A stretch of 44,654 bases of DNA from a virus: positions 1 through 44,654 of IMG/VR virus record IMGVR_UViG_3300032323_000977. One strand, given 5' to 3'. The translations under genes and the position numbers were made by a program. Positions 36,553-44,654 of this stretch are shown here, piece after piece. The notes beneath the pieces are model-generated. The model was given only the letters and a program-made list of their open reading frames with translations. It did no database searches and was not told where the DNA came from. How positions within the stretch are numbered: position 1 is the first letter of the stretch; every line of letters begins with the position of its first letter.

Positions 36553-38831
36553 ATTCTTCCAAACAAATTAGTATATTGATCAATACGTTCTTGAGGAATG
36601 TTAGTTACTCCACCAGCAACTGGTTTTGGTGCAGCTACTTGTGGTGATACAGCTTGTGTTTGTAAATTAGTAACTCTTGTATTTACTGCTGGCATTTGAG
36701 GTGCAGGTTGTTGAACAATTGGTTTTTTATTAAAGTCATTAATATTTTTAATACCTGCTTTTTCAAATTCAGACTGTACTTGTTTAGATTCTTCAATTGC
36801 TTTTAATCCATCTTCAGAATTAACATAACCTTCATCAACTAATCTACCTACTAAATTTCTAAATAATATACCTGATTTAGCTGGAGAAATTTTACCAACG
36901 TTTTGTTTAGCTGTTTCTTCAAATAAAAATTTATTAACTTTTGGATTTAACATCATTTTAGAAAAAGCAGCAGGAGCAATTAAAATAGTTGCAAGACCTT
37001 TATCTGCAAGTAAACCAGTTAAATTTCCAGCAGCACCATAACTTAAAGCGTTTCCTAATGCACCAGCTTGTTTTAATTGAATAAATACTCCGCCAGGTAA
37101 ACCTGTTTTCTTATCTATTGTTCCTTGTGAGTAAGCTAAATTTTTTAAAAGAGTATCTATTGTCTTTCTTTCATCAGCATTTTTAAACATTAAATTATAT
37201 ATTTCTTTTTCATCTGCTGTTCCTTCTAAATTACGAGCAACTTTAGAGGCATCAATAAAATTACTGTAAAGAGGAGAACCTGCTACATCTCCTAATTTTG
37301 ATCTTTCAAATATGTTTGCAAGATATTGACCTTTTAATGAATCATTTAACTCAACAGCTTTTGCTTTATCTAAATAACCTCTATTAACAAGTTCATCAAT
37401 TTTCTTTTGAGTTACTCTAATAGTTTCTGGTTTAGATTTTCCTTTTACAATTGCACTGAATATTTCATCAACTCCACCATCTTTATTTCCTTTTTGTAAA
37501 ATAGTAGCAAGAATTCCATCTTCAAATAAAGGTGTTGTTTCTCTATAGTCTTTACGTATTCCTTTTATTGATTCTACTGCTTTTGTTGGTATGTTATATT
37601 TTTTAAGCATTTCTGGATTGTCTAATAAATCATCTATACCTTGTCTTGCGCTATCATAGGCTTTACCTATTTTAGTATCTCCTTTTCTAAAAGCATCTTT
37701 TGCATCTGATATAAATTCTCCTCTTAATCCTTCTAAAGCTTTAAAATCAAAACGTTTATTACTTAATCTATCAACTATATTTTTTTGTAAAGTTAAAAGA
37801 TCCTTTGGTGGTAACTGTAAAGTTTTAACATAAGTATTTAAAGAATCTAAAACTGGTTTTCCACTTATTAATTTAGGTATAGCTTGATCAACTCTAAGAC
37901 CTAGTTCTTCTTTTATTAATGCATCTACTCCATCATACTGACCTTTAAAATATGCTTTTCTTGCATTTTTAGCTCCAGTAAGAGAATCAAAAAATAAAGT
38001 TCCTAAATCTGTTTTATTTAAATTGTTAGTCAGACCTTCAATAAAATCTCTTTGCGCTGTTTGTCCAACAAAGGCTAAAGCTTCTTTTCTACCTATTAAT
38101 TCTTCTGCACCAAAAAATGATTTAGCTGAAATGTTTTCCATTGTATCTAAAAATCTAGATTCTGTTTTCATTCCTGGTGTTAAACCTTTTTTAGCTTCAG
38201 TAGCCATTTCTATAACTTTATTTACATCATAAAACTTATTCGCATATCTTTCTGGATTAGCTAATATAGCATCTGCTTGTGATGCTTTGCCTGTAAATAA
38301 AACTTCTTCTGCTTGAACAGCATCTTCAAATGGTTTTAAAAATTCTTTTGGACCTGATCTATTAAATGTTTTAGAAAGTAATTGTCCACCTTTAATAACA
38401 ACAGGAGCTCCTATTGCTTCTCCAATAGCACCTTCAACTCCACCTCTAACCATTTCTCTAACAATATCATCTTTAGGATCAAACACTTGAGAAACTCCAG
38501 CACCTGTAGCGCCACCTAATCCAGAACCTAATGAACTTTGTGCAAGTCTAGTTAAAAATGGTCTAGCTAATATACCTCCTCTAACTGCTAAAGCTGGTAA
38601 TGCTAACCCTCCTGTAGCAACTGTTCCTAATATAGAAAGGCCTACTTCAGTTGCAAACCTTGCAACCTTTGGAGCAGTAAAAAATGTATCTGCTACTTTT
38701 TCAGCTTGTGGTAATAAACTTTCGTCTTTAAATTTTTCTGCAGCTCTTTTAATTGCTTGTGTTTCTTTTTCATTAGGAACATCCCCTTCAATTTCTACAG
38801 TCCCTAAACCTTCAACAAAGATTTGACCCAT
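36549..38831 (-). CDS. large internal / DNA-ejection virion protein candidate
   Basis: 760 residues. Short N-terminal strand region (GQIFVEGLGTVEIEGDVPNE), then a glycine-rich hydrophobic stretch (about 65-150, VGLSILGTVATGGLALPALA), then long helices with many K, D and N to the C-terminus. This layout is like podovirus internal core/ejection proteins. No lysozyme or transglycosylase motif noticed. Start next to a 304-residue gene; role inferred from size, composition and position. Confidence 0.6.
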   Translation of the reverse strand: MGQIFVEGLGTVEIEGDVPNEKETQAIKRAAEKFKDESLLPQAEKVADTFFTAPKVARFATEVGLSILGTVATGGLALPALAVRGGILARPFLTRLAQSSLGSGLGGATGAGVSQVFDPKDDIVREMVRGGVEGAIGEAIGAPVVIKGGQLLSKTFNRSGPKEFLKPFEDAVQAEEVLFTGKASQADAILANPERYANKFYDVNKVIEMATEAKKGLTPGMKTESRFLDTMENISAKSFFGAEELIGRKEALAFVGQTAQRDFIEGLTNNLNKTDLGTLFFDSLTGAKNARKAYFKGQYDGVDALIKEELGLRVDQAIPKLISGKPVLDSLNTYVKTLQLPPKDLLTLQKNIVDRLSNKRFDFKALEGLRGEFISDAKDAFRKGDTKIGKAYDSARQGIDDLLDNPEMLKKYNIPTKAVESIKGIRKDYRETTPLFEDGILATILQKGNKDGGVDEIFSAIVKGKSKPETIRVTQKKIDELVNRGYLDKAKAVELNDSLKGQYLANIFERSKLGDVAGSPLYSNFIDASKVARNLEGTADEKEIYNLMFKNADERKTIDTLLKNLAYSQGTIDKKTGLPGGVFIQLKQAGALGNALSYGAAGNLTGLLADKGLATILIAPAAFSKMMLNPKVNKFLFEETAKQNVGKISPAKSGILFRNLVGRLVDEGYVNSEDGLKAIEESKQVQSEFEKAGIKNINDFNKKPIVQQPAPQMPAVNTRVTNLQTQAVSPQVAAPKPVAGGVTNIPQERIDQYTNLFGRI

Positions 38832-38832
38832 G

Positions 38833-39747
38833 TTATTTTACTCGTTGAAGTTCGCCGTCAGCGCCTAATCTAAATACATTACCAGAACCCGTTGGTTTAG
38901 CATAATCTAAAATTGAAACACCTTTGTTTTCTAATGCTTTAGCAGCTAAATTTATATTTTGTAATCCTTGGGCTTCTTTAATTTTTATTAAATCTGAATA
39001 ATAACCTTTTAATGCTGCTGTCTTTGCTTCAAATGCAGACTCTGTATCACTTGATGATGGTAGGAATTTTTTTAAATTTTCTCTTTCTTTATCAGAAACT
39101 GTTAATCCAGAAGTTAATTTAATGTAGTCTGTTTCAAATCTTGAAAGATTAGAATTAAATTGTTTTACTTCTTTTCCATACTCTCCTCCAAATATACCAC
39201 TTACAAAACCACCTATCTTTTCTGGATCTAAATTATACCAAGGGCCAACAGGTTTACCTAATCTTTTATAATCAGATTCTATTTGATTTAATGTATTTAT
39301 GTTTGATAATAAAGATTCAGATTCTTGTATTTCTTTTTCACTAGGTTTACTTATAATATTAATTTTTCCAGAAGAATCTACTTGAGCAATAGTGCCAGCA
39401 GGTAATTTTGCTAATTTAACTTCATCAGCTGTTAAATTTCTAACTCTTTCTACTGGCTTTGGTTGGCCAGCTAATTCTAATTTTTTAATATTTAATGCAA
39501 CGGCTGGTACTTGTGATACTCCTTCTCCAACTGCTCCAAATAAAGAAGCTAATGAAGATTCACCTTGTCTTTGTTTTGCTTGTAATAAGCTGGCAGCAAC
39601 TGGTGCTAACATATAACCAAGTTTTTCACCTTCAGAGAATACTTCTCCACCTTGATTAAATTTTAAAACAGCAATACCACCTTTTTTAGGTTTAATTTCT
39701 TCTACGTATTTCTCACGAAATAATTTTCTTGATAAAACTGTATCCAT
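38833..39747 (-). CDS. putative internal virion protein
   Basis: 304 residues, helical, with a K-x-G-G-type segment near the N-terminus (VLKFNQGGEVFSEGEKLGYM) and a DPEKIGGFVSGIFGGEYG loop mid-way. No membrane helix of typical length. In a run of one-base-apart genes with the ejection-type proteins. No family recognised. Confidence 0.6.
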   Translation of the reverse strand: MDTVLSRKLFREKYVEEIKPKKGGIAVLKFNQGGEVFSEGEKLGYMLAPVAASLLQAKQRQGESSLASLFGAVGEGVSQVPAVALNIKKLELAGQPKPVERVRNLTADEVKLAKLPAGTIAQVDSSGKINIISKPSEKEIQESESLLSNINTLNQIESDYKRLGKPVGPWYNLDPEKIGGFVSGIFGGEYGKEVKQFNSNLSRFETDYIKLTSGLTVSDKERENLKKFLPSSSDTESAFEAKTAALKGYYSDLIKIKEAQGLQNINLAAKALENKGVSILDYAKPTGSGNVFRLGADGELQRVK

Positions 39748-40613
39748 TATTTTTTCGCAATGTTATAAGCCGCATATGCACCTAGACCAGCGCCTGCTGC
39801 TTGAGCTAATGGATTAGCTCCTGGAGCTGTAGTAGCTGTTATAGAACTTTGCGTAGTTGGTAAATTAGTCATTATATTTTTTAAGAACTCTGTTCTTTGA
39901 TAAGGTTCATAAGCTTGTTGCAATTGAGTTTGTCTTGCAGCTTCTAAAGCTTGTTGACCTAATTGTTGTTGGATTCCTCCAGCTTGTAATAAACTTTGTA
40001 TATCACCTTGTTGCATAGCTTGTTGTTGTGCTCCTGCTCCAAGTAATGCTTGACCAGCACTTAATCCTGTTTGTGCTTGTAAATTTTGTTGTGCTTGTGC
40101 AGCTTGTAATGCAGATTGATATCCAGCTGCTTGTGCTTGTCCTACTTGTCCAAGTCTTCCTCTTTCTTGTTCTGCTCTTTGTACACCTTCTCTGCCACCA
40201 CCAAATGCACCAGCGCTTACTGCTTGTGCAGATAATTCATTTTGTTTTTGTTGTGCTTGTCTATTAATTTCATCAATTACATATGATTGATATGGATTAT
40301 AAAATTGTGAAATGTTTGGTCCACCATAAGCAGCACCTAAACCAGCTTGTAAACTTTGAATACCTTCTCCAACCGCTTGTTGTCCAACACCTGTTTGACC
40401 AGCCATACCAAATCCAGTTTGTTGTAATTGACTTGGTGCAGCAACTTGTATTGCTGGTAATGAAATTGGTTGTTGTGCTAATTTTACAGCTTCATCATAT
40501 AAAGCAAGCTTACGTGCTTCTACTTCTGGTGCTTCTCTAGCGATTTGAACTTGTGTTCCAGATGTAGCTCCACCGCCACCGCCACCGCCTCCTCCTCCAA
40601 ATATACCGCCCAT
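39747..40613 (-). CDS. Ala/Gln/Gly-rich virion protein
   Basis: 288 residues. N-terminal run of ten glycines (IFGGGGGGGGGGA) followed by a repetitive Q/A/G-rich helix; the segment SAGAFGGGREGVQRAEQERG is a motif I recall from marine phage virion proteins. Ends in a small hydrophobic stretch (LAQAAGAGLGAYAAYNIA). Probably inside the capsid or in the ejection apparatus. Low complexity hampers homology claims. Confidence 0.65.
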   Translation of the reverse strand: MGGIFGGGGGGGGGGATSGTQVQIAREAPEVEARKLALYDEAVKLAQQPISLPAIQVAAPSQLQQTGFGMAGQTGVGQQAVGEGIQSLQAGLGAAYGGPNISQFYNPYQSYVIDEINRQAQQKQNELSAQAVSAGAFGGGREGVQRAEQERGRLGQVGQAQAAGYQSALQAAQAQQNLQAQTGLSAGQALLGAGAQQQAMQQGDIQSLLQAGGIQQQLGQQALEAARQTQLQQAYEPYQRTEFLKNIMTNLPTTQSSITATTAPGANPLAQAAGAGLGAYAAYNIAKK

Positions 40614-41071
40614 TAAAATAACTCCTTTTGTAATTCTACGTGTTTAACATTCCAACCATATTGTTTTACTACTTTACTCCAACCTGGTCTAGCCAACATA
40701 CATAATCTTTTACAATCATTTTGTATTGCAAAATTTTCAATCATAGATACCATATCGTCTTGCCATAATTCTCTTTTTTCCCCAGTTAAAACAATACCTT
40801 CTAATTGTCTTAAATTAGGTTGGTCCGTGATCCGTGTAACGAGGCAACCGAATACTTTCTGTTTAAGCCCGTCATCAGAACCAAATACCACGAATAGTTG
40901 CATACTACCCTCTATTAAATAATCTTTAATATGATGGGCATTAGCATATCCTCCTGAATACTTTAAAGCCTCGGCAATCATAAAATTTACCAATGGCCAA
41001 AATCTTTCTACATCTGAACTATGGATGTGAAGGACGTCTACTCGTTTCTCAATTAGTCTTTCTGCTTGCAT
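40613..41071 (-). CDS. GNAT-like protein of the virion block
   Basis: 152 residues. The pattern WPLVNFMIAEALKYSGGYAN, IKDYLIEGSMQLFVVFGSDD and GCLVTRITDQPNLRQLEGIV resembles the acetyltransferase fold found next to internal virion protein genes of T7-like phages (T7 gp13 place). No strong AcCoA loop (R/Q-x-x-G-x-G/A), so enzyme activity is doubtful; structural use is possible. Heptamers at 40823-40836 fall in its middle. Confidence 0.6.
   Translation of the reverse strand: MQAERLIEKRVDVLHIHSSDVERFWPLVNFMIAEALKYSGGYANAHHIKDYLIEGSMQLFVVFGSDDGLKQKVFGCLVTRITDQPNLRQLEGIVLTGEKRELWQDDMVSMIENFAIQNDCKRLCMLARPGWSKVVKQYGWNVKHVELQKELF
40823..40836 (+). repeat. NNCCGTG heptamer x2
   Basis: GTCCGTG (40823-40829) and ATCCGTG (40830-40836), followed by TAACGAG. 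Located inside the GNAT-like gene, minus frame (LVTRITDQ). Confidence 0.65.
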
Positions 41072-42041
41072 CTAATAAATCAAATATTCTTTTAAATTTA
41101 GCTTGTTGATCATAGAAGTAAGCAGCACCTAATTTTCTCATTTCTCTCATATTGTTTGGTGATGCTCCTGCCATAATCCCAGCACCTAAAACTGCATCAG
41201 AACGAGATACGAATTCTCCATCAGCTAATTGCGCTAAAATAGTATCTGTATCTTTATCGCCTGTGCCTGATCCATCTTCCACGTATCCTGAAGCTCTAAC
41301 ATAATTGTTTTCGTCATTTTCGTCATGTGAAACTTTTGATGGTAAATAATTAACTCCACCTACTGAAAACTTTGGTAGTGTATCTACAATACCACCTTTA
41401 TTAAATGTATACAATTTATTTGGGCTATAGTTATAAGGACTAATAGCTGTATATTGTGGTTGAGTAATAGATCCTAAACCTTTTAATTTTTCTGATTCAG
41501 TTGCATAAGCTTTTGCATAATCTTCATTTGTGAATGGTGGTTTAGGTTCTTCTGGTGTATCAGCAAATGCTGACGCTACTACTGGAGCTGCAACTGAAGT
41601 TGCAAGAAATTTTTCTCCTGTGCCTAATGATTGGAAACCAGTTCCTCCAACTGCTTTTGTAAATTCTGGTGTGCCTTTTTCAAGGCCTTTTTTAAGTGCT
41701 TCTTCTGTTGATATAGGTTTTGTTCCATATAAAGATTTAATACCTTCTCCAGCAAAAGTACTACCTAATTGTTCTCCAAGTGTTAAACCAGTAGCCTTAG
41801 CTCCTCCAATATAACTTCCTTCAGCACCAAATCCTGGTACTAAACTTCCTATACCATCACTAGAACCGAAAGCTTGAAATAGATTACTTCCGCCAGGTCC
41901 CATACCTTGACCAACTCCACCCATACCAGCTAACTGAACTCCTCCAGCTGCTAATAATGCATCTCTAAATGATCTACCTGTAGATTTACCTCTTAATTTT
42001 TGTACGCCAAATACGGCTAAAGCGACTGTGAATGGATCCAT
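41049..42041 (-). CDS. virion protein with DGEFV motif
   Basis: 330 residues. N-terminus MDPFTVALAVFGVQKLRGKS hydrophobic/basic; Gly-rich first half; the C-terminal stretch GSGTGDKDTDTILAQLADGE then FVSRSDAVLGAGIM is the known phage virion motif (P-G-T-G-T-S-D-S-I-P-A-x-L-S-D-G-E-F-V). K-x-G-G segments occur twice (FNKGGIVDTLPKFSVGGVNY). Overlaps the GNAT-like gene by 23 nt. Confidence 0.7.
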   Translation of the reverse strand: MDPFTVALAVFGVQKLRGKSTGRSFRDALLAAGGVQLAGMGGVGQGMGPGGSNLFQAFGSSDGIGSLVPGFGAEGSYIGGAKATGLTLGEQLGSTFAGEGIKSLYGTKPISTEEALKKGLEKGTPEFTKAVGGTGFQSLGTGEKFLATSVAAPVVASAFADTPEEPKPPFTNEDYAKAYATESEKLKGLGSITQPQYTAISPYNYSPNKLYTFNKGGIVDTLPKFSVGGVNYLPSKVSHDENDENNYVRASGYVEDGSGTGDKDTDTILAQLADGEFVSRSDAVLGAGIMAGASPNNMREMRKLGAAYFYDQQAKFKRIFDLLDASRKTN

Positions 42042-42104
42042 ATTTTTAATTTAGTTAACTAATAGTTATTATAACTAATTAATGAAATATGTACAATATC
42101 GTTG

Positions 42105-42932
42105 CTATTTATCTGATTTTTCTAGGTCTTTTGGATCTATATTACTATTGATAGTATTTGATGATATTTTAGGTTTATTATCAGTCATTGTAAATTCATC
42201 AATAAGTCTACCTGTATAAGTAAATTCACCGTGGTGTGATATATATTCATCAACTAAAGCATACATTTTAATACCTGCATGTTTAGCTAATTTACAGAAA
42301 TAAAAGTCTTCTCCAGTATATGTTTTATCTTCTGGGTTCCAATAGGTATCAAAGAAATTATACATATGTGGTCTTTTAACTAACTTACCATCAATTAGTG
42401 TATGTTGTTCAATTGTAAATTCTGGATATTCTTTTATTAGTTTATCAAGCGCTTCTCTTTTAATTAACATGCAACCAGCAGGTCCTCTTTCAACTTCTAT
42501 AAAACCATTTTCCATTTTTATATTTGTAGGATCTGTAATAGACATTGTATATTGATTACCTAAAAGTTTAGCGTCTAACTCACTACCTGCTTTAATTTTT
42601 GCTTTTATTTTATCTGAATCCATAGATTTAATTGGATAAGGAATTAATGTTATATCCTTATCATAAGCCAATAAACGTTCTATAGCTTTATAACTAAATG
42701 AAATATCTGAATCTATAAATAATAAATGTGTACAGTCTGATTGTAAAAAAGAAGCTACACACAATTGTCTACCTTGTGTAACTAAACTACTTTTCATTAC
42801 TTGAAACATTATAGGTATCTTTCTTACAAAACATTCTTTTTGAAATTCAAGACATGCTTTAAAATAATGAATAGACACATCACTGTGTACTGGTGTTCCT
42901 ACGAACAAACGAATAGGTGCTTTAGATGCCAT
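42105..42932 (-). CDS. glycosyltransferase, GT-A type
   Basis: 275 residues. VGTPVHSDVSIHYFKACLEF start, THLLFIDSDISFSYKAIERL with the D-x-D metal motif at about 90-92, then GPAGCMLIKREALDKL and GEDFYFCKLAKHAGIKMY. GT2-like family that moves sugars from nucleotide donors. Overlaps the next glycosyltransferase by 11 nt; the pair may modify virion proteins or host surface sugars. Confidence 0.8.
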   Translation of the reverse strand: MASKAPIRLFVGTPVHSDVSIHYFKACLEFQKECFVRKIPIMFQVMKSSLVTQGRQLCVASFLQSDCTHLLFIDSDISFSYKAIERLLAYDKDITLIPYPIKSMDSDKIKAKIKAGSELDAKLLGNQYTMSITDPTNIKMENGFIEVERGPAGCMLIKREALDKLIKEYPEFTIEQHTLIDGKLVKRPHMYNFFDTYWNPEDKTYTGEDFYFCKLAKHAGIKMYALVDEYISHHGEFTYTGRLIDEFTMTDNKPKISSNTINSNIDPKDLEKSDK

Positions 42933-43836
42933 TTAAAAATCTCTCCCAATATTGTTTTATAACGTCCCAATGATAAAACTGTTTATAATATTTCATTTGA
43001 AACTTTATCTTCTCATCTTCTACATTTTTTACAACCTCAGGTAAAGACTCTATTGCATATGCAAACTGATTTGCTAATTGTTTCTTATCAGATAAGTATG
43101 GAACATATATTGGAAAGTCTGCGCAGGTTTCATATAAAGCACCATAATTAGTGACAACACTTAATAATCCACAAGCCATAGCTTCAATAGCCGCTATACA
43201 TGATGTTTCTTCCCAATGGTTAGGATAAACAAATGCATCATAAGTATGTAACACTTTAACTAATTCATCGTGATGTAAAAAACCTTTATAGTTAACATTC
43301 TTTAAACTTTTAGCTTTTTCATATAAATCTACAAAACCTTTATCGTTTAATTCTTTAAATTGATCTCCATATATTTGAGTGCTTGAATAAACATCTAATT
43401 CTACTTTATCAGATTTAACTAATTCCATAGCATCTAATAAAACATCTAAACCACGCCAAGGAGTTGAGGTATAAACTAGTTTTAATTTTTCTGCTGGTTT
43501 AAATTCTTTTTTAAGAACAAGACTGTCATCAAATCCATTTTTAATAATTAAACATTTTTCTGTAGGTACCTTAAAGAAGTATCTATACTTTTCATAAGAC
43601 CAATGAGAATTGAATACATACCAATCATATTTTCCATGATTAAATGAATTTTTAAACCAAGGATGTAGATTAGCTTGATCATAACTATTTTGAATCCAAA
43701 GTACGTTTGCTTTATCAATAACTACTGGAGTTTTTTCTGGAACAGATAAAGTAAGATTTATTTTATTTAATAAATCTTCTGATACGTATTTTTTTAAATA
43801 CGCTAATTGTATTTCAGTTCCACCAAATGGTTGCAT
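42922..43836 (-). CDS. glycosyltransferase, GT-B type (GT4-like)
   Basis: 304 residues. FGGTEIQLAYLKKYV near the start gives the G-G-x-E-x-x-x-x-x-L pattern; C-terminal donor site YPNHWEETSCIAAIEAMACG then LLSVVTNYGALYE has the usual E-x-x-x-x-x-x-x-E-A-M-A-C-G. Retaining GT4-type enzyme. Shorter than free-living relatives; the first Rossmann domain seems reduced. Adjoins a 73-residue virion-type protein gene. Confidence 0.82.
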   Translation of the reverse strand: MQPFGGTEIQLAYLKKYVSEDLLNKINLTLSVPEKTPVVIDKANVLWIQNSYDQANLHPWFKNSFNHGKYDWYVFNSHWSYEKYRYFFKVPTEKCLIIKNGFDDSLVLKKEFKPAEKLKLVYTSTPWRGLDVLLDAMELVKSDKVELDVYSSTQIYGDQFKELNDKGFVDLYEKAKSLKNVNYKGFLHHDELVKVLHTYDAFVYPNHWEETSCIAAIEAMACGLLSVVTNYGALYETCADFPIYVPYLSDKKQLANQFAYAIESLPEVVKNVEDEKIKFQMKYYKQFYHWDVIKQYWERFLNGI

Positions 43837-44057
43837 TACTTAGTTCTACCAACTACTTCTAAAGATGCAACTGTTATTTTTAAATCTCTTTGTAAATGTT
43901 CTGCTTTTGTAGGTGTACTAGGATCAGCCACATCTGCATGAAATGCATCAATAGTTTCGTATGTTTGTCCTGTAACTTTATTTATAATGATTTCTTCAGC
44001 TTTTGCTGGAAGAACTGGTACTTCTACGCCATCAATAATTACTGTTTTATTTGCCAT
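43836..44057 (-). CDS. small conserved virion-type protein
   Basis: 73 residues: MANKTVIIDGVEVPVLPAKA, then INKVTGQTYETIDAFHADVA and TKAEHLQRDLKITVASL. The N-K-x-T-G-x-x-Y and Q-R-D-x-x-I-x-V pattern is one I recall from marine podovirus contigs. Role unknown, probably structural. Confidence 0.7.
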   Translation of the reverse strand: MANKTVIIDGVEVPVLPAKAEEIIINKVTGQTYETIDAFHADVADPSTPTKAEHLQRDLKITVASLEVVGRTK

Positions 44058-44075
44058 AAGTTTATTTATATACTA

Positions 44076-44207
44076 TTATCGTCTACCTTGTCCACGATAT
44101 TCTTTATGATCGTTTCTTTTATTTGGACTTTTTGAATGTCTACCTGGTCTTTTTTTATTGGTATGCCTAACAAAGGATCCTGAACCGTTACTTACTTTTC
44201 TAGCCAT
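44076..44207 (-). CDS. 43-residue very basic protein
   Basis: MARKVSNGSGSFVRHTNKKR then PGRHSKSPNKRNDHKEYRGQ and GRR; almost a third of residues are K or R. ATG at 44207 overlaps the upstream gene end by 8 nt. Small basic proteins of this kind with K-R-P-G-R-H and Y-R-G-Q-G-R are known from marine phages; DNA-binding is likely. Confidence 0.65.
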   Translation of the reverse strand: MARKVSNGSGSFVRHTNKKRPGRHSKSPNKRNDHKEYRGQGRR

Positions 44208-44538
44208 TCTGATCGTTTCTATTCATTTCTAATATAGACAATACAGCAGATATAGCTGTTGTATCATTAGTTTGCAATAATATAGAATCACTTTCTTCTA
44301 ATATAATAGGACCATTTGCAATATTACAAATAGTAGGCCCAGATATACTAGCGTAAGCTATTTGATAAGTTGTGCTTACAGAAGAGTCTATAATTGAAGC
44401 TTTTAATATTTTAGATCCAGATTCATTCGTTACTTGTATATTTTGTATAACTGCTCTTGAATTAGCAGGACAAGCATATACTGTAACAGTATTAGTTGTT
44501 GTTGGATCGTAGAATGCGTTTTTATAATAATTAGCCAT
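44200..44538 (-). CDS. small beta-rich virion-type protein
   Basis: 112 residues, Ser/Thr/Ala/Ile-rich, e.g. VYACPANSRAVIQNIQVTNE and ILEESDSILLQTNDTTAISA. Predicted beta-sandwich. Similar in layout to the protein at 1429-1764. Role unknown, likely in the virion. Confidence 0.65.
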   Translation of the reverse strand: MANYYKNAFYDPTTTNTVTVYACPANSRAVIQNIQVTNESGSKILKASIIDSSVSTTYQIAYASISGPTICNIANGPIILEESDSILLQTNDTTAISAVLSILEMNRNDQNG

Positions 44539-44542
44539 TATA

Positions 44543-44654
44543 TTATTGTGTTAAATCATAAAAAGTTAAAGAACCAATTATATCACCAGTACCTGAAAAA
44601 GTTCTTACACCTATAGTATATACATCACTTACTCCTGCAAGAGATGCTCCTAAT
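44543..44654 (-). CDS. partial gene at window edge
   Basis: 37 codons of an open frame ending at TAA 44543-44545; the 5' end lies outside the window. Visible C-terminus: GVSDVYTIGVRTFSGTGDII then GSLTFYDLTQ, beta-type, likely a virion protein like its neighbour. Confidence 0.6.
   Translation of the reverse strand, partial: LGASLAGVSDVYTIGVRTFSGTGDIIGSLTFYDLTQ

Noticed and set aside
36549-38831. Tape-measure protein
   Set aside because: Length is within range, but it has one short hydrophobic region near the N-terminus, no long coiled-coil repeats, and neighbours are ejection-type rather than tail-tube genes.
40028-40540. Leucine/valine-rich plus-strand open frames
   Set aside because: They are the opposite-strand shadow of the Ala/Gln-rich virion gene at 39747-40613; low-complexity codons create long antisense frames.
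1-44654. Prophage integrated in a bacterial chromosome
   Set aside because: No bacterial housekeeping gene, integrase or attachment site is visible at either edge; phage genes run to both ends.

Overview
The window looks like most of the genome of an uncultured, low-GC, tailed double-stranded DNA phage of the kind found in marine bacterioplankton (SAR11- or OM43-like hosts are an inference from base composition and gene families only). Hallmarks are large terminase, a P22-type portal, an HK97-fold-type major capsid protein, a scaffold-like protein, a three-TM holin, family A DNA polymerase, an archaeo-eukaryotic-type primase and a GroES-like co-chaperonin. Large ejection-type proteins and no visible tape measure suggest a podovirus-like virion. 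I see no integrase, tRNA, rRNA, CRISPR array or phage RNA polymerase. Both window edges cut genes.

Layout. (1) 1-13,187, minus strand: head and packaging block read from terL (13,187) through portal, holin/lysis region, GroES, scaffold, capsid and small virion proteins. (2) 13,188-17,579: a VRR-NUC-like nuclease (minus) followed by a plus-strand block with an ArdC-type antirestriction protein, a GP88-family protein and seven tiny genes including a ribbon-helix-helix candidate. (3) 17,576-18,474, minus: small genes and the small terminase, separated from terL by block 2. (4) 18,475-19,229: non-coding control region with an array of TTTTCCCAG boxes, TTGACA boxes, heptamer repeats and hairpins; the best candidate for an origin or early regulatory centre. 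(5) 19,230-23,499, plus: about 22 tightly overlapping tiny genes (probable early takeover genes). (6) 23,606-25,179, minus, and 25,303-25,699, plus: more small genes. (7) 25,702-32,845, minus: replication block (ParB-like protein, DNA polymerase, DUF3310, UvrD-like helicase, primase, SSB-like candidate); then a plus-strand SNF2-type helicase (32,944-34,353). (8) 34,483-36,284, minus: small heat-shock protein, AdoMet decarboxylase, RecB/Cas4-like nuclease. (9) 36,322-44,654, minus: ejection-type virion proteins, GNAT-like protein, two glycosyltransferases and small virion proteins.

Most unusual observations: (a) a 7.77-kb stretch (12,829-20,598) with no GATC at all, although GATC is frequent in the flanking genes (about 15 in the portal gene alone), centred on the antirestriction gene; (b) tandem 7-bp repeats of the form NNCCGTG at five scattered places, some inside genes in unrelated frames; (c) the TTTTCCCAG array upstream of the small terminase; (d) TCACACAA boxes confined to the antirestriction block; (e) a recurring K-x-G-G motif near the C-termini of many virion-block proteins. 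Together a-d suggest that block 2 plus the control region is a separately evolving, restriction-protected, early-acting module inserted between the two terminase genes; this last step is inference.
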